DNA of 64,000 nucleotides from Pedobacter sp. HDW13 (GCF_011303555.1 NZ_CP049868.1:2046001-2110000); one strand, 5' to 3'; positions 35,777-45,693 are shown, numbered from the stretch's first letter. The notes: generated from the sequence alone by a model not told the origin. Numbers and translations are program-made.

Positions 35777-38700
35777 ATGAGCAGAGTTTTACTCTTTTTA
35801 GCACTTCTCTCTTTTTTTGGATTATCTGTGGCCCAGGCACAAAACAGGCAATTAACAGGAACCGTAAAGGATAAATCGGATGGGCAGCCCCTGATTGGTG
35901 TTAGTGTATCCGTAAAAGATTTGAAAACCGGAGCCAGTACAGATGCCAATGGCGCTTATAAAATTACCATTCCAGGTAAAGGAGCTGTCGTAACCTTCAC
36001 TTATGTGGGTTACAAAACCAGAACTGTAACGGTTGGTGAGCAGAACAAACTAGACGTTACGCTGGAAGAAGATGCCAACACCTTGCAAGAGGTTACTGTA
36101 AACATTGGTTATGGTTCAGTGCGTAAAGAAGCTTTAACCGGTTCGGTTTCTTCTGTTACCGGAAAAGACATTGACCAGTTTCCCGTGAGTACAGCAGCAC
36201 AGGCATTGGCCGGAAAGCTGGCCGGTGTATCGGTTACCACCACTGAAGGAAGCCCCGGCGCCGAAATCGTGATCAAAGTACGTGGCGGGAGCTCACTTAC
36301 CGGCGATAACTCTCCGCTTTATATCGTAGATGGAATTCAGGTAGAAAATGCCTTATCTATTTTATCGCCAAACGAAATCCAATCTATTGATGTGCTAAAA
36401 GATGTGGCATCAACCTCCATTTATGGTAGCCGAGGCGCCAACGGAGTAGTGATTATCACTACCAAAAGTGGCAAAAAAGGTCGCCCTATTGTATCCTTTG
36501 ATGCTTATGCAGGTGCCAGGCAGATTGTAAACGAGTTGGATGTAATGAACCCTTACGAGTTTGTTAAATACCAGTACGAACTGTATAACAACAACACCAA
36601 CCAGGATGTTAAAGATACCTTTACCAAAAAATACGGCACTTTCGAAGATCTTGATATTTACAAAAATATTCCCAATATCGACTGGCAGGATAAGGTTTTT
36701 GGTCGCCAGGCCTGGAGCAATACGGAAGTGTTAAACCTGGCTGGCGGAACCGCTAAAACCACCTATAATGTTTCGGTAAACAATACCAAAGAAGATGGTA
36801 TTATGTTAAACTCGGGCTTTAGAAGAACTTTTGCTTCGATGCGTTTAGACCATAAATTTTCGGATAAATTCAGGGTTGGCCTGAATGCCCGTTACAGCCG
36901 TCAACGTGTTGATGGAGTAGGAACAACTTCTACCGGTTCACAAGGCACCAACCGTTTAAGAAATTCTGTACGTTACCAGCCTTATTCAGGTGGATCTGAT
37001 TCTGGAGATTTATTTGATGCCGATTATTTAACAACAGGATTAACCAACCCGATTACTTTAGCCAACCAGGAGCTGAAATACGACTACCGCAATGATTTAA
37101 TCACCAGTGGTTATGTACAATATTCAATCCTTAAAAATTTAACGGTTAAAAGTACAGTAGGTTACAACAGAACCAACAGGCATGTAAATGTTTTTAATGG
37201 CCCTGTAAGTAATGTGGCCCGTAACAATGCAGGCTTACCTGCCATACAGCTCGATACGGTTTCTCAAAAATCATTCATCAATACCAACACCATTAATTAC
37301 AAACCCAATTTGGGCAAAGATCACAGCTTAGATTTATTGGTGGGGCAGGAAATCAACATGGTTGATATCGATTCGAGAAGTACCGTACTTAAATTTTTAC
37401 CAATCGATATCTCAGCAGAAGATGCCTTCATAAGCTCAGCTCCTGCAAATACCATTCAGGATCGGCCTACTTCTTTAATTTCAGGAACCAGACAGTTTTC
37501 GATATTCAGCAGGGCTTCTTATGGCTTTAAAAATAAATACCTGGCTACCGTAAATTTCAGAACCGATGCTTCATCACTATTCGCAGCAGGTAAACAATGG
37601 GGTTATTTCCCATCTGCACAAGTGGCCTGGAGGGTAACGGAAGAAAAATTTGTGAAAGACCTGAACCTGGACTGGTTAGATAATTTTAAAGTTAGAATGA
37701 GTTATGGTGCCGCCGGAAACAACCGTATTGGTCAGGATTTGTTCAGAACCTTGTTTTATCTCAGCTCAACAACTGGCGGTTATGCCGAAACAGATGGGTC
37801 GGTTTCAACAGGCTTGATTTCGGGTACAGCTACAGGCAATATCCTGTCTAACCCGAACATTACCTGGGAAACTAATATTTCTAAAAACCTGGGTATTGAT
37901 ATCGACTTATTCAAAAACAAACTTTCACTTAATTTAGATTATTACGATAACCGCACCAAAAACCTACTTTTAAATGCTAACGTGCCGCAAACTACGGGCT
38001 ATTCTACCCAACAGCAAAACGTGGGTAAAACCCAAAATACAGGTTTCGAGCTGCAGTTAAACTACCAGGCTGTTAAAACCAAAAACTTTAGCTACAACAC
38101 CAGCTTCAACATTTCGTTTAACAAGAATAAAATTGTCGAATTGCAAAACGGCGTAAGTTCTTACATCACCCAATCGGGTTGGGTTAACAGCTTAGGCGAT
38201 TTTAAAGTGGAAGTAGGTCAGCCGGTAGGTCAGTTTTATGGTTTCATATCTGACGGGCGCTACACCGTTGATGATTTTACCTATGTACAAAATGCCACAA
38301 CCGGAGCTTACACTTACACACTTAAGCCTACCGTAGCCAATAGCAGGGTATTATTGGGCAACCGTGATCCACAACCAGGAGATATGAAAGTTCAGAAACT
38401 TTCTTCTTCATCGAGCATGATGATTGGAGACGACGACAGAACTGTACTGGGTACCGCACAACCGAAATTCACAGGCGGTTTTAACAACCAGTTTGCCTAT
38501 AAAAACTTCGATTTAACCGTATTCGTAAACTTTAGCTATGGCAGCAAGGTTTATAATGCCAACAAATTAGAATTTACATCACAATACAACGTAAAAGACA
38601 ACAATTTACTTGCAGTAATGAACGACAGGTGGCAGAATTTTGATGCCAACGGCGTAAAGGTAACCGACCCAACCTTATTAACAGCCATGAACGCCAATAC

Positions 38701-39007
38701 AACATTATGGACACCCACCGGAGGAAACTACGCCTTAACCTCTTATGCGGTTGAAAGCGGCTCTTTTTTAAGAATCAGCAATGTAACACTAGGCTATAGC
38801 TTACCACAAAGTATAATCAAGAAAACCGGCTTTATTTCAAAACTAAGGGTATACGGAACGGTTAACAATTTATACACGATAACAGGCTATACCGGTTACG
38901 ATCCGGAAGCCAATACACGCCGTTCAAATCCGCTTACTCCAGGTATCGATTATGCAGCCTACCCACGGAGCAGGTATATCCTTGCTGGTATTAACATGGT
39001 ATTTTAA
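35777..39007 (+). CDS. SusC/RagA-family TonB-linked receptor of the pectin locus
   Basis: 1076 residues. Signal peptide 1-21 (ending AQAQ), carboxypeptidase-regulatory domain (about 25-110, LTGTVKDKSDGQPLIGVSV), SusC plug domain (about 118-230, with NIGYGSVRKEALTGSVSSV, then IVDGIQVENALSILSPNEIQ and STSIYGSRGANGVVIITTK), and a barrel ending in Phe (GINMVF). With SusD it forms the outer-membrane importer for oligosaccharides. The genes downstream (pectinesterase, acetylesterase) point to pectin fragments. It is preceded by the LacI operator and starts 18 bases before susD after its stop. Confidence 0.96.
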   Translation: MSRVLLFLALLSFFGLSVAQAQNRQLTGTVKDKSDGQPLIGVSVSVKDLKTGASTDANGAYKITIPGKGAVVTFTYVGYKTRTVTVGEQNKLDVTLEEDANTLQEVTVNIGYGSVRKEALTGSVSSVTGKDIDQFPVSTAAQALAGKLAGVSVTTTEGSPGAEIVIKVRGGSSLTGDNSPLYIVDGIQVENALSILSPNEIQSIDVLKDVASTSIYGSRGANGVVIITTKSGKKGRPIVSFDAYAGARQIVNELDVMNPYEFVKYQYELYNNNTNQDVKDTFTKKYGTFEDLDIYKNIPNIDWQDKVFGRQAWSNTEVLNLAGGTAKTTYNVSVNNTKEDGIMLNSGFRRTFASMRLDHKFSDKFRVGLNARYSRQRVDGVGTTSTGSQGTNRLRNSVRYQPYSGGSDSGDLFDADYLTTGLTNPITLANQELKYDYRNDLITSGYVQYSILKNLTVKSTVGYNRTNRHVNVFNGPVSNVARNNAGLPAIQLDTVSQKSFINTNTINYKPNLGKDHSLDLLVGQEINMVDIDSRSTVLKFLPIDISAEDAFISSAPANTIQDRPTSLISGTRQFSIFSRASYGFKNKYLATVNFRTDASSLFAAGKQWGYFPSAQVAWRVTEEKFVKDLNLDWLDNFKVRMSYGAAGNNRIGQDLFRTLFYLSSTTGGYAETDGSVSTGLISGTATGNILSNPNITWETNISKNLGIDIDLFKNKLSLNLDYYDNRTKNLLLNANVPQTTGYSTQQQNVGKTQNTGFELQLNYQAVKTKNFSYNTSFNISFNKNKIVELQNGVSSYITQSGWVNSLGDFKVEVGQPVGQFYGFISDGRYTVDDFTYVQNATTGAYTYTLKPTVANSRVLLGNRDPQPGDMKVQKLSSSSSMMIGDDDRTVLGTAQPKFTGGFNNQFAYKNFDLTVFVNFSYGSKVYNANKLEFTSQYNVKDNNLLAVMNDRWQNFDANGVKVTDPTLLTAMNANTTLWTPTGGNYALTSYAVESGSFLRISNVTLGYSLPQSIIKKTGFISKLRVYGTVNNLYTITGYTGYDPEANTRRSNPLTPGIDYAAYPRSRYILAGINMVF

Positions 39008-39024
39008 CCTCAACATTAAAGAAA

Positions 39025-40869
39025 ATGAACAATAAATTGATAAAATCGGCTTTAATGGTAATTGCTGTTGGAGCATTGAGTATAACAACTTCCTGCAAAA
39101 AATATTTAGACGTACAATCACCATCAACTTCATCACCTGATGTAGTTTTCGAAAGTACAGCAAATACAAATGCGGCCATTATAGCAGTATACAACCGCTT
39201 ATGTGGCGATAATGGTTATGGCAGTCGTATTTCGACCTTATTTGGCCTAACCGCCGATGATTTTAAAACCTCTGGAAGTTATAGTTCTTCCGATCGTCGG
39301 GGAATTAGTATGTACGGCGCAAGTTCGGATAATACCGATCTGATTAACCCATTTTTACAATTGTATGCCGGCGTAGAGCGCGCCAATATCTGCATCAAAT
39401 TTATTCCGGCATCTAAACTTTATGCAAATGGTTCTGATGACGAAAAAGCCACTATGAAACGCTACTACGGCGAAGCTCTGGCTTTAAGAGCGCAGTTTCT
39501 TTACGAACTGATCCGCAACTGGGGAGATGTTCCGGCCTCATTTGTACCATCGGCCGATGCTGAAACATTATATGGCCCAAATGTAGATCGCAATAAAACC
39601 TACGATCAGATAATTGCCGATTTAAAAATGGCCGAAGATTTAGTGCCATGGAGAAGTGGCATTGCCGAATATGGTAGTTTCCGTTTTACAAAAGGAGCTA
39701 TTAAAGGTTTAAGGGCGCGTATTGCGTTGGCAAGAGGAGGTTACTCCTTAAGATCGGCAAGCCATACCATGGAGCGCAGCTCGGACTATTTAACCTATTA
39801 CAAAATTGCGTTGGATGAGTGCCTGGATTTAATGAACCACCGTTCGGAGCATAACATCAATCCTGTTTACGAAAACGTATTTAAAACCTTGCATACCACT
39901 ACCCGTTACGATGATGCCCACGAACTGATGTTCGAGGTGGCCGCTTTCGGCGGTAATGCGGCTACAGATAGTAAGCTGGGGTATTATAACGGTATCCGAT
40001 TTAACTCGGCCTCTACTTTCGGCTCGGGAGGTGGCGGTATGAATGCTATTCCAACTTATTTTTATGAGTTCGATGTTACGAAAGATTGCCGCAGGGATGT
40101 AACCATTGGTGTTTTCGAAATTACGGCAACTTCGAAAAAAATCATCAATACTTTGTTTAACATGACGGATGGAAAATTCCGTAAATCGTGGACAACCTTT
40201 AACGGATCATCAGCCGCGCAGAACTTTTCGATCAACTGGCCAATTTTACGCTTTGCCGATGTATTGCTGATGTACGCCGAAGCAGATAATGAAATTAATG
40301 GCGCACCATCTGCAGCAGCTGTTAACGCCTTGCAGGAAGTACAAAAAAGGGCTTATGCAGGTTTCGAAAGTCAAATTCCGGTAATACCAACCGATAAAGC
40401 AGGCTTTTTTAATGCAATTGTTAAAGAACGTTTGCTGGAGTTTGGTGGGGAGGGCATCCGCAAATACGATTTAATTCGCTGGAATTTATTGGGCAGCAAA
40501 TTTGACGAAACACGTACCAAAATCCGTGCTTTAATTGCCGGCACGGGCGATTATGCCAGTGTACCCAATTACATTTATGCTAAAGAAGGCAATTATTTAC
40601 TGGGAACCAGTGTAAACGAAGTGGCAACGCTCGATCTTTACGGTGGCGTTCCGAACAACGTATTTGCTTCGCCGGGTTTAAATACTTCTTCGGCCCCAAC
40701 GGGTTATACCACCAAAAACTGGAGAAAAGCGGTAACAGAAGAAAATTCGATCACCAGTACATCAACCGGTATTGCCTTTTACTTCGAAGCAAACAAAAAG
40801 GAGCTTTTCCCATATCCAAAAACTACTTTAATTGAAAATCCAAGCATGGTTCAAAACTTTGGCTATTAA
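39025..40869 (+). CDS. SusD/RagB-family surface glycan-binding lipoprotein
   Basis: 614 residues. Signal peptide with lipobox ending TSCKK (Cys near residue 24). The SusD pattern is clear: SCKKYLDVQSPS at the mature start, TPR-like helices with RAQFLYELIRNWGDVP, and the C-terminal IRKYDLIRWNLLGSKFDETR typical of RagB/SusD. It sits on the cell surface as the lid of the SusC pore and binds the incoming glycan. It starts 17 bases after susC and is followed within 10 bases by the next surface lipoprotein gene. Confidence 0.96.
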   Translation: MNNKLIKSALMVIAVGALSITTSCKKYLDVQSPSTSSPDVVFESTANTNAAIIAVYNRLCGDNGYGSRISTLFGLTADDFKTSGSYSSSDRRGISMYGASSDNTDLINPFLQLYAGVERANICIKFIPASKLYANGSDDEKATMKRYYGEALALRAQFLYELIRNWGDVPASFVPSADAETLYGPNVDRNKTYDQIIADLKMAEDLVPWRSGIAEYGSFRFTKGAIKGLRARIALARGGYSLRSASHTMERSSDYLTYYKIALDECLDLMNHRSEHNINPVYENVFKTLHTTTRYDDAHELMFEVAAFGGNAATDSKLGYYNGIRFNSASTFGSGGGGMNAIPTYFYEFDVTKDCRRDVTIGVFEITATSKKIINTLFNMTDGKFRKSWTTFNGSSAAQNFSINWPILRFADVLLMYAEADNEINGAPSAAAVNALQEVQKRAYAGFESQIPVIPTDKAGFFNAIVKERLLEFGGEGIRKYDLIRWNLLGSKFDETRTKIRALIAGTGDYASVPNYIYAKEGNYLLGTSVNEVATLDLYGGVPNNVFASPGLNTSSAPTGYTTKNWRKAVTEENSITSTSTGIAFYFEANKKELFPYPKTTLIENPSMVQNFGY

Positions 40870-40879
40870 TACAGGTATT

Positions 40880-42532
40880 ATGAAAAAAATTATAGATCAA
40901 CTGGGGTTTAAACTAATTATTTTATCGCTGATGGTGCTGGCCATTTCTTCTTGTAAAAAAGAAGGCGATGTACCCACTGACCCAGCCAGGATATTTAAAC
41001 CTAGCGATGTTAAAATTGCTGCGGGCGAAACTTCGGCCAAATTAACCTGGACTTTACCGCTATTGTCGACAGGGAAAGCACTGAAATACAGCATTGACTT
41101 TTCAACCGATTCATTATTCGCAACGGTGAACTACACTACTACCGCCGATACGGCTGGCGTAACTGTAACCGAGGATAATCTGGCTGTTAGAACAAAATAC
41201 TATGCGAGGGTGAAAGCCAATGCTACCGAAACTCAACCAGAATCGAAATACGTGCGCAGCAGTGCCTTTCAGTTAACCGGCATTCAATTGTTTTCTGCGA
41301 TAAGGGATAACGAAATTAAAGAAAACAGCATTACACTACGTTATACACCAACAGTTGGTCTTACCTCCATTGTGTTAACACCAGCAACAGGTACAGCAAT
41401 TACCACTACACTGAGCACAACCGATGCAACTGCCGGCTTAAAAGCGATAACCGGATTAACAGCAGGCATGAAATACACCGCCGAACTTTTTGCTGGGACG
41501 AAGAGTAAAGGTATTACCACTTTTACTACACTTGCCCCAACTACCTACACAGTAAAATTAAATCCAGGCGATGATTTGGCAGCAGCCATAGCAAATGCAG
41601 CTAACGGTGCTATTATAGGTTTAAATCCGGGCACGTACAACCTGCCTACAGCAACTGCAACATTTATTACCCAAAAAACCATAACCATAAAGTCGACATC
41701 AGGCAACCCAACAGATACCAAGGTAAATTATAGGGAAATTGATTTAGAAGGTACTGGCGCTGGTGTAACACTATCAGGCATTGAGTTCGACGGAACAGCT
41801 TCGGCTTCGCTTTATTTCATCAACTTTATTGGCTCACAGGCTTCAAACGGTGCAGCAGCAACCTTTACCAACGTGGTTGTTGATAATTGTATTGCACATG
41901 GTTCTACTACTTCGTTTTTACGTGGCGACAGGGGAACGGCAGCGCGCGATTTCAAAATAACGGCGATTACCGTTAATAATTCTATTGTTTACGATATGGG
42001 AGCTAATGGTTCGTCGGCATATTACACCTTCCATGTAAACAAAATGCAGTTCAATACACTAACGGTATCGAAATCTACATTTTATAATGCAGGTCCGGGT
42101 TTGGTTACCGCCAGCACTACCTATACAGGCGATGTGACCCCAACGGTTGCCATCAGCAACTCTACCTTTAATAGTTTTGGTGGAAATGCGAAATACGCTT
42201 TACTAGATGCGAGTGCAAACCCAATTAACTTCACCATTCTCAACAGTATTATGGCTAATACACCCAGATCAGGTACGGTTAACGCTGCCGCCATCAGAGG
42301 TACAGGTGCGGGCAGTGCCCTAAAAATTTCGAACAGCAATTACTTTAATTTATTTAGCGCGTTAACCGGCGGTACCGCTTTAACTTTTGGTACCACAACA
42401 TTAGCCAGTAACCAAAGCATCAATACCGGCTGGACGGCAACCACAACTGATTTTACCCTCCAGGCGAGTTCTGTTTTAAGAACTGCCGGAAGTACAGGCG
42501 GGGCAATTGGCGATCCACGCTGGACATATTAA
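40880..42532 (+). CDS. Surface lipoprotein with fibronectin-like and beta-helix (DUF4957/DUF5123-like) domains
   Basis: 550 residues from ATG 40880 (MKKIIDQLGFKLIILSLMVL); an in-frame start further left overlaps susD and lacks a signal. Lipobox ISSC near residue 26. Two fibronectin-III-like modules follow (about 38-125 and 128-215), then a right-handed beta-helix region (about 225-550) with repeated strand/turn units such as KTITIKSTSGNPTDTKVNYR and NSTFNSFGGNAKYALLDAS. This is the SusE/F position in the locus; such proteins bind polysaccharide at the surface. It could also be a weak pectate-lyase-fold enzyme, but no catalytic Arg/Ca site was identified. Confidence 0.85.
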   Translation: MKKIIDQLGFKLIILSLMVLAISSCKKEGDVPTDPARIFKPSDVKIAAGETSAKLTWTLPLLSTGKALKYSIDFSTDSLFATVNYTTTADTAGVTVTEDNLAVRTKYYARVKANATETQPESKYVRSSAFQLTGIQLFSAIRDNEIKENSITLRYTPTVGLTSIVLTPATGTAITTTLSTTDATAGLKAITGLTAGMKYTAELFAGTKSKGITTFTTLAPTTYTVKLNPGDDLAAAIANAANGAIIGLNPGTYNLPTATATFITQKTITIKSTSGNPTDTKVNYREIDLEGTGAGVTLSGIEFDGTASASLYFINFIGSQASNGAAATFTNVVVDNCIAHGSTTSFLRGDRGTAARDFKITAITVNNSIVYDMGANGSSAYYTFHVNKMQFNTLTVSKSTFYNAGPGLVTASTTYTGDVTPTVAISNSTFNSFGGNAKYALLDASANPINFTILNSIMANTPRSGTVNAAAIRGTGAGSALKISNSNYFNLFSALTGGTALTFGTTTLASNQSINTGWTATTTDFTLQASSVLRTAGSTGGAIGDPRWTY

Positions 42533-42540
42533 TTATTTTT

Positions 42541-42569
42541 AAAGGGCAGGCTTAGATCTGCCCTTTTTT
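42541..42569 (+). terminator. Terminator after the surface lipoprotein gene
   Basis: AAAGGGCAG (42541-42549) pairs with CTGCCCTTT (42558-42566), followed by T. It divides the susCD part from the enzyme genes and may lower expression of the latter or imply a second promoter. Confidence 0.88.
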
Positions 42570-42604
42570 ATTGAAATTTATAGCATAGCACTATACCGGT
42601 CAAA

Positions 42605-43627
42605 ATGACGAAACCAACCCTGATCCATTTAGCTTATACCATCCTTTTTTGCATCGGCTTAATCCCTCAAACCTATGCGCAAGACCCCAAATACCCGACT
42701 ACCCTTACCGTTTCGAAAGATGGCAGCGGCAATTATAACACCATACAGGAAGCTGTAAACTCAGTGCGCGATTTAGGCGAACAGGAAGTTAAAATTTATA
42801 TCAAAAATGGCATTTACAAAGAAAAGCTGATTATTCCTTCCTGGAAAATAAAAATTGCCATTATAGGCGAAAGTAACGAAAACACCATCATCACAAATGA
42901 TGACTACTCTGGAAAAGACTATCCGGCAGGCAAAGATGCTTTTGGCAATACCAAATTCAGCACTTATACTTCATTTACAGTGTTGGTTCAGGGCAATGAT
43001 GTAAAGCTCGAAAATTTAACCATCATAAACGCAGCAGGCCGCGTTGGGCAGGCTGTTGCACTATATGTAGAAGGCGATCGTTTTGTAGCCAAAAACTGCA
43101 GGCTTTCAGGGAATCAGGATACGCTTTATGCCGCTATCGAGAATAGCCGCCAATACTACCAAAACTGCTACATAGAAGGCACTACCGATTTTATTTTTGG
43201 CAAAGCAACCGTTGTTTTTGAGCACTGCACCATTAAAAGCTTAACCGATTCTTATGTTACCGCAGCCTCTACTTCAGCAAACCAGCCCTTTGGGTTTGTG
43301 TTTATGCATTGTAAACTCATTGCTGATTCGGCTGTAACAAAAGCTTATCTTGGCCGGCCATGGCGACCTTACGCTAAAACCGTTTTTATGCATTGCGATT
43401 TAGGTAAACACATTCTCCCTGTTGGCTGGAACCCATGGAAAGGCGACAAGATGTTTCCCGATAAAGAGAAAACTGTGTTTTACGCAGAATACCAAAATAT
43501 CGGTGCAGGAGCATCACCCAAAACACGCTTAGCCTGGACAACACAGCTTAGCGATAAAGCCGCAAAAAATTATACCCTTAAAAATATCCTGGGCGGAACC
43601 GACAAATGGAACCCCACAGTTAATTAG
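42605..43627 (+). CDS. Pectinesterase (carbohydrate esterase family 8)
   Basis: 340 residues. Signal peptide 1-25 (ending TYAQ). The CE8 beta-helix starts TVSKDGSGNYNTIQEAVNSV. Catalytic residues: Q149 in GQAVAL, acid/base D172 in GNQDTLYA, nucleophile D195 in GTTDFIFGKA, and R251/W253 in YLGRPWRPYAKTVF. All are conserved, so it should be active. It removes methyl groups from homogalacturonan, exposing galacturonate for lyases or hydrolases, probably in the periplasm. It is followed 12 bases later by the acetylesterase-like gene. Confidence 0.96.
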   Translation: MTKPTLIHLAYTILFCIGLIPQTYAQDPKYPTTLTVSKDGSGNYNTIQEAVNSVRDLGEQEVKIYIKNGIYKEKLIIPSWKIKIAIIGESNENTIITNDDYSGKDYPAGKDAFGNTKFSTYTSFTVLVQGNDVKLENLTIINAAGRVGQAVALYVEGDRFVAKNCRLSGNQDTLYAAIENSRQYYQNCYIEGTTDFIFGKATVVFEHCTIKSLTDSYVTAASTSANQPFGFVFMHCKLIADSAVTKAYLGRPWRPYAKTVFMHCDLGKHILPVGWNPWKGDKMFPDKEKTVFYAEYQNIGAGASPKTRLAWTTQLSDKAAKNYTLKNILGGTDKWNPTVN

Positions 43628-43639
43628 TGAATTATCAAT

Positions 43640-44380
43640 ATGAAAAATAAGTTTTACCTGGCATTTGCACTGGCCGCATTAACGGCTACCTTATCATTTA
43701 CTTTCATTCAAAAGAAAACTACGCTGTACATTATAGGCGATTCTACCGCAGCCAATAAAGATCCTAAAACTTATCCCGAAACCGGTTGGGGCATGGCATT
43801 ACAATCATTTTTTAAGCCAGATGTTACCGTTGATAACCGCGCACTGAATGGAAGAAGCACTAAATCTTTCCGTGCAGAGAAACGTTGGGACCCTATTTTA
43901 GCACAACTGAACCCTGGCGATTACGTTCTTATAGAATTTGGGCACAACGACGAAAAGGTAGATAAACCCACTGTAGGTGTTTCGCTGGCCGATTTTAAAA
44001 CCAACCTGATTAACTACGTCAAAGAAACCCGAAGCAAAAAAGCTTTACCGGTACTGCTTACACCCATTTCGAGAAGAAGTTTTAAAAACGGGGTTTTAAT
44101 CGATTCGCACGGCGATTACCCACGCATCACGCGCCAGGTAGCCGACTCGCTGCAAGTGCCATTAATTGATATGCTGGTTAAAACCGAGAGCTTGTTAAAC
44201 CGTTTAGGCGAGGAACCTTCAATCAAACTATTTAACCATGTCGATTCAGGAAACGTGAATTATCCAAACGGGAAGAAAGACAATACGCATTTAAGTCCGG
44301 AGGGAGCCAAACAAGTTGCTGCTTTAGTGGTAAAAGGTATAAAAGAATTAAAATTAGACCTGGCCAAAAAACTGAAATAA
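43640..44380 (+). CDS. Rhamnogalacturonan acetylesterase-like SGNH hydrolase (CE12 type)
   Basis: 246 residues. Hydrophobic N-terminal signal (about 3-24). SGNH blocks: GDS with nucleophile S35 (IIGDSTAANKDP), block II NGRSTKSF (about 70-77), block III GHND (101-104) and block V DNTHLSPEG with D214 and H217. The STAANKDPKTYPETGWG stretch is typical of rhamnogalacturonan acetylesterases. It would remove acetyl groups from pectin backbones, complementing the pectinesterase directly upstream. Confidence 0.93.
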   Translation: MKNKFYLAFALAALTATLSFTFIQKKTTLYIIGDSTAANKDPKTYPETGWGMALQSFFKPDVTVDNRALNGRSTKSFRAEKRWDPILAQLNPGDYVLIEFGHNDEKVDKPTVGVSLADFKTNLINYVKETRSKKALPVLLTPISRRSFKNGVLIDSHGDYPRITRQVADSLQVPLIDMLVKTESLLNRLGEEPSIKLFNHVDSGNVNYPNGKKDNTHLSPEGAKQVAALVVKGIKELKLDLAKKLK

Positions 44381-44461
44381 GCCATAAAAGGAATTTTAAG
44401 TAGCTAAAATTGGTAATCGCAGCGTTAAAATAAAAGATCGGTACGAAGCGCTAAAAATATA

Positions 44462-45445
44462 ATGGCTAATATTGCAGCAATGAATACCGGTTTATACAAT
44501 CCTTTCCAAAACTTCGATTTTTTATACAAAATCTGCTTTTTAAGCGGCAAAACCTTTAACACACCAGTTGTACAGGTGCCATTAATTCCAAAATGGTTAC
44601 TGGCGCAGGCAGGTTTAAGCGGCGAAGAGCAAATTCAGTTTTTGGATGAGAGCATCCGTTCATACAATACACTTGTTATTCCGGTTAACAGTGAGTTAAA
44701 CGAACAGTTTTTAAACCCGCTTGAGGATAAAATAGAAGTAGCCTTTGCAAAAGGTTATGCTGCTGTTTCGGCACTGCCGGAGCTGGATTTATTTAACTGG
44801 ATTGGCAAGTTTTTATATGGCTTTGTTTACATCGAAATGCATGCTGCACTGCGTAAGGAGATGACTGCCGATGGCTTAAACATGTCGCAATCTTTAATGA
44901 TGAAATTTGCCAACCTGAATTTCATGATGCAGAATTTGTATACCAGTCTGGAATTTGAAGATTTTACACCCTGGTCTATCACTGTGGTTAAACTCGAAAA
45001 CGAAGAAACCCCATTCAGTTTCCGCGACGAGATCAATACCCTTACTTTTTCAATAAAGATGAAAGATTTCGGGATTATTGCCTGCTTGCAGGATAATGGT
45101 ACCAACAAACGTTACCACCAGGAAATTGTAAATGAGATAGCCGGAAAAAGCTTAACAGCCGAACAGTTTGAAGAGGTTACAGCGCGTTTTTATTATTCTG
45201 CCTATCTGTTTAACCGCTTGCCCGAATATACTTTTATGCCGGTTGATGGCACCACTTATATTGAAGCCATGCCTTTACGCGGCAACATGAGCAAACCTTT
45301 GTTTGATGTTTGGCAACACAAGGTTTATGCGCAGGTTTTAGAAAACTTCTGGAAACCCTGGGGTTATGTAGTGTTCGAAATTATTAAAAACCCCGAACAG
45401 CCGATGAGCTTTTTCGAAAAGCCTTGTTTGCCTAATGCAGGGTAG
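44462..45445 (+). CDS. Unrecognised 327-residue soluble protein
   Basis: The frame has good coding character and starts MANIAAMNTGLYNPF (a second ATG six codons in is possible). There is no signal peptide or membrane segment. It contains amphipathic stretches and many aromatics (for example ELDLFNWIGKFLYGFVYIEMHA and FARFYYSA-like segments). I do not recognise a family. It lies after the pectin enzymes but 80 bases away with no shared regulatory signal visible, so it need not belong to that locus. A repeat-rich spacer follows. Confidence 0.75.
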   Translation: MANIAAMNTGLYNPFQNFDFLYKICFLSGKTFNTPVVQVPLIPKWLLAQAGLSGEEQIQFLDESIRSYNTLVIPVNSELNEQFLNPLEDKIEVAFAKGYAAVSALPELDLFNWIGKFLYGFVYIEMHAALRKEMTADGLNMSQSLMMKFANLNFMMQNLYTSLEFEDFTPWSITVVKLENEETPFSFRDEINTLTFSIKMKDFGIIACLQDNGTNKRYHQEIVNEIAGKSLTAEQFEEVTARFYYSAYLFNRLPEYTFMPVDGTTYIEAMPLRGNMSKPLFDVWQHKVYAQVLENFWKPWGYVVFEIIKNPEQPMSFFEKPCLPNAG

Positions 45446-45693
45446 ATAACTTCTATTTTTTACCGCAAAGCGCGCAAAGAAGAAACGCCATTTTCTCTGT
45501 GTAAAACTCAGTGATCTCTGTGGTTAAAATATCCCAGCAATTCCATCACCCATTTTAAATCTTCCGTCTTTTATTTTCCCGCTGATTAAACAGATAAGCG
45601 CAGAATCAAAGCCATTTTTCTCTGTGTAAAACTCCGTTATCTCGGTTGGTTAAAATTCCTCCGGAAATCTCACATCATCCATCTTCCGTCTCT
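45446..45693. repeat. Spacer with two degenerate CTCTGTGTAAAACT elements
   Basis: Two related units: TTTTCTCTGTGTAAAACTCA...CTCTGTGGTTAAAAT (45491-45531) and TTTTTCTCTGTGTAAAACTC...GGTTGGTTAAAAT (45614-45656). Each is followed about 10-20 bases later by a CATC(C/A)...ATCTTCCGTCT word (about 45549 and 45669), the reverse complement of the ATGGAAGATGTAAGA words at 15389 and 34452. So the unit is about 120 bases, present twice in tandem here and in part elsewhere. Confidence 0.65.
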
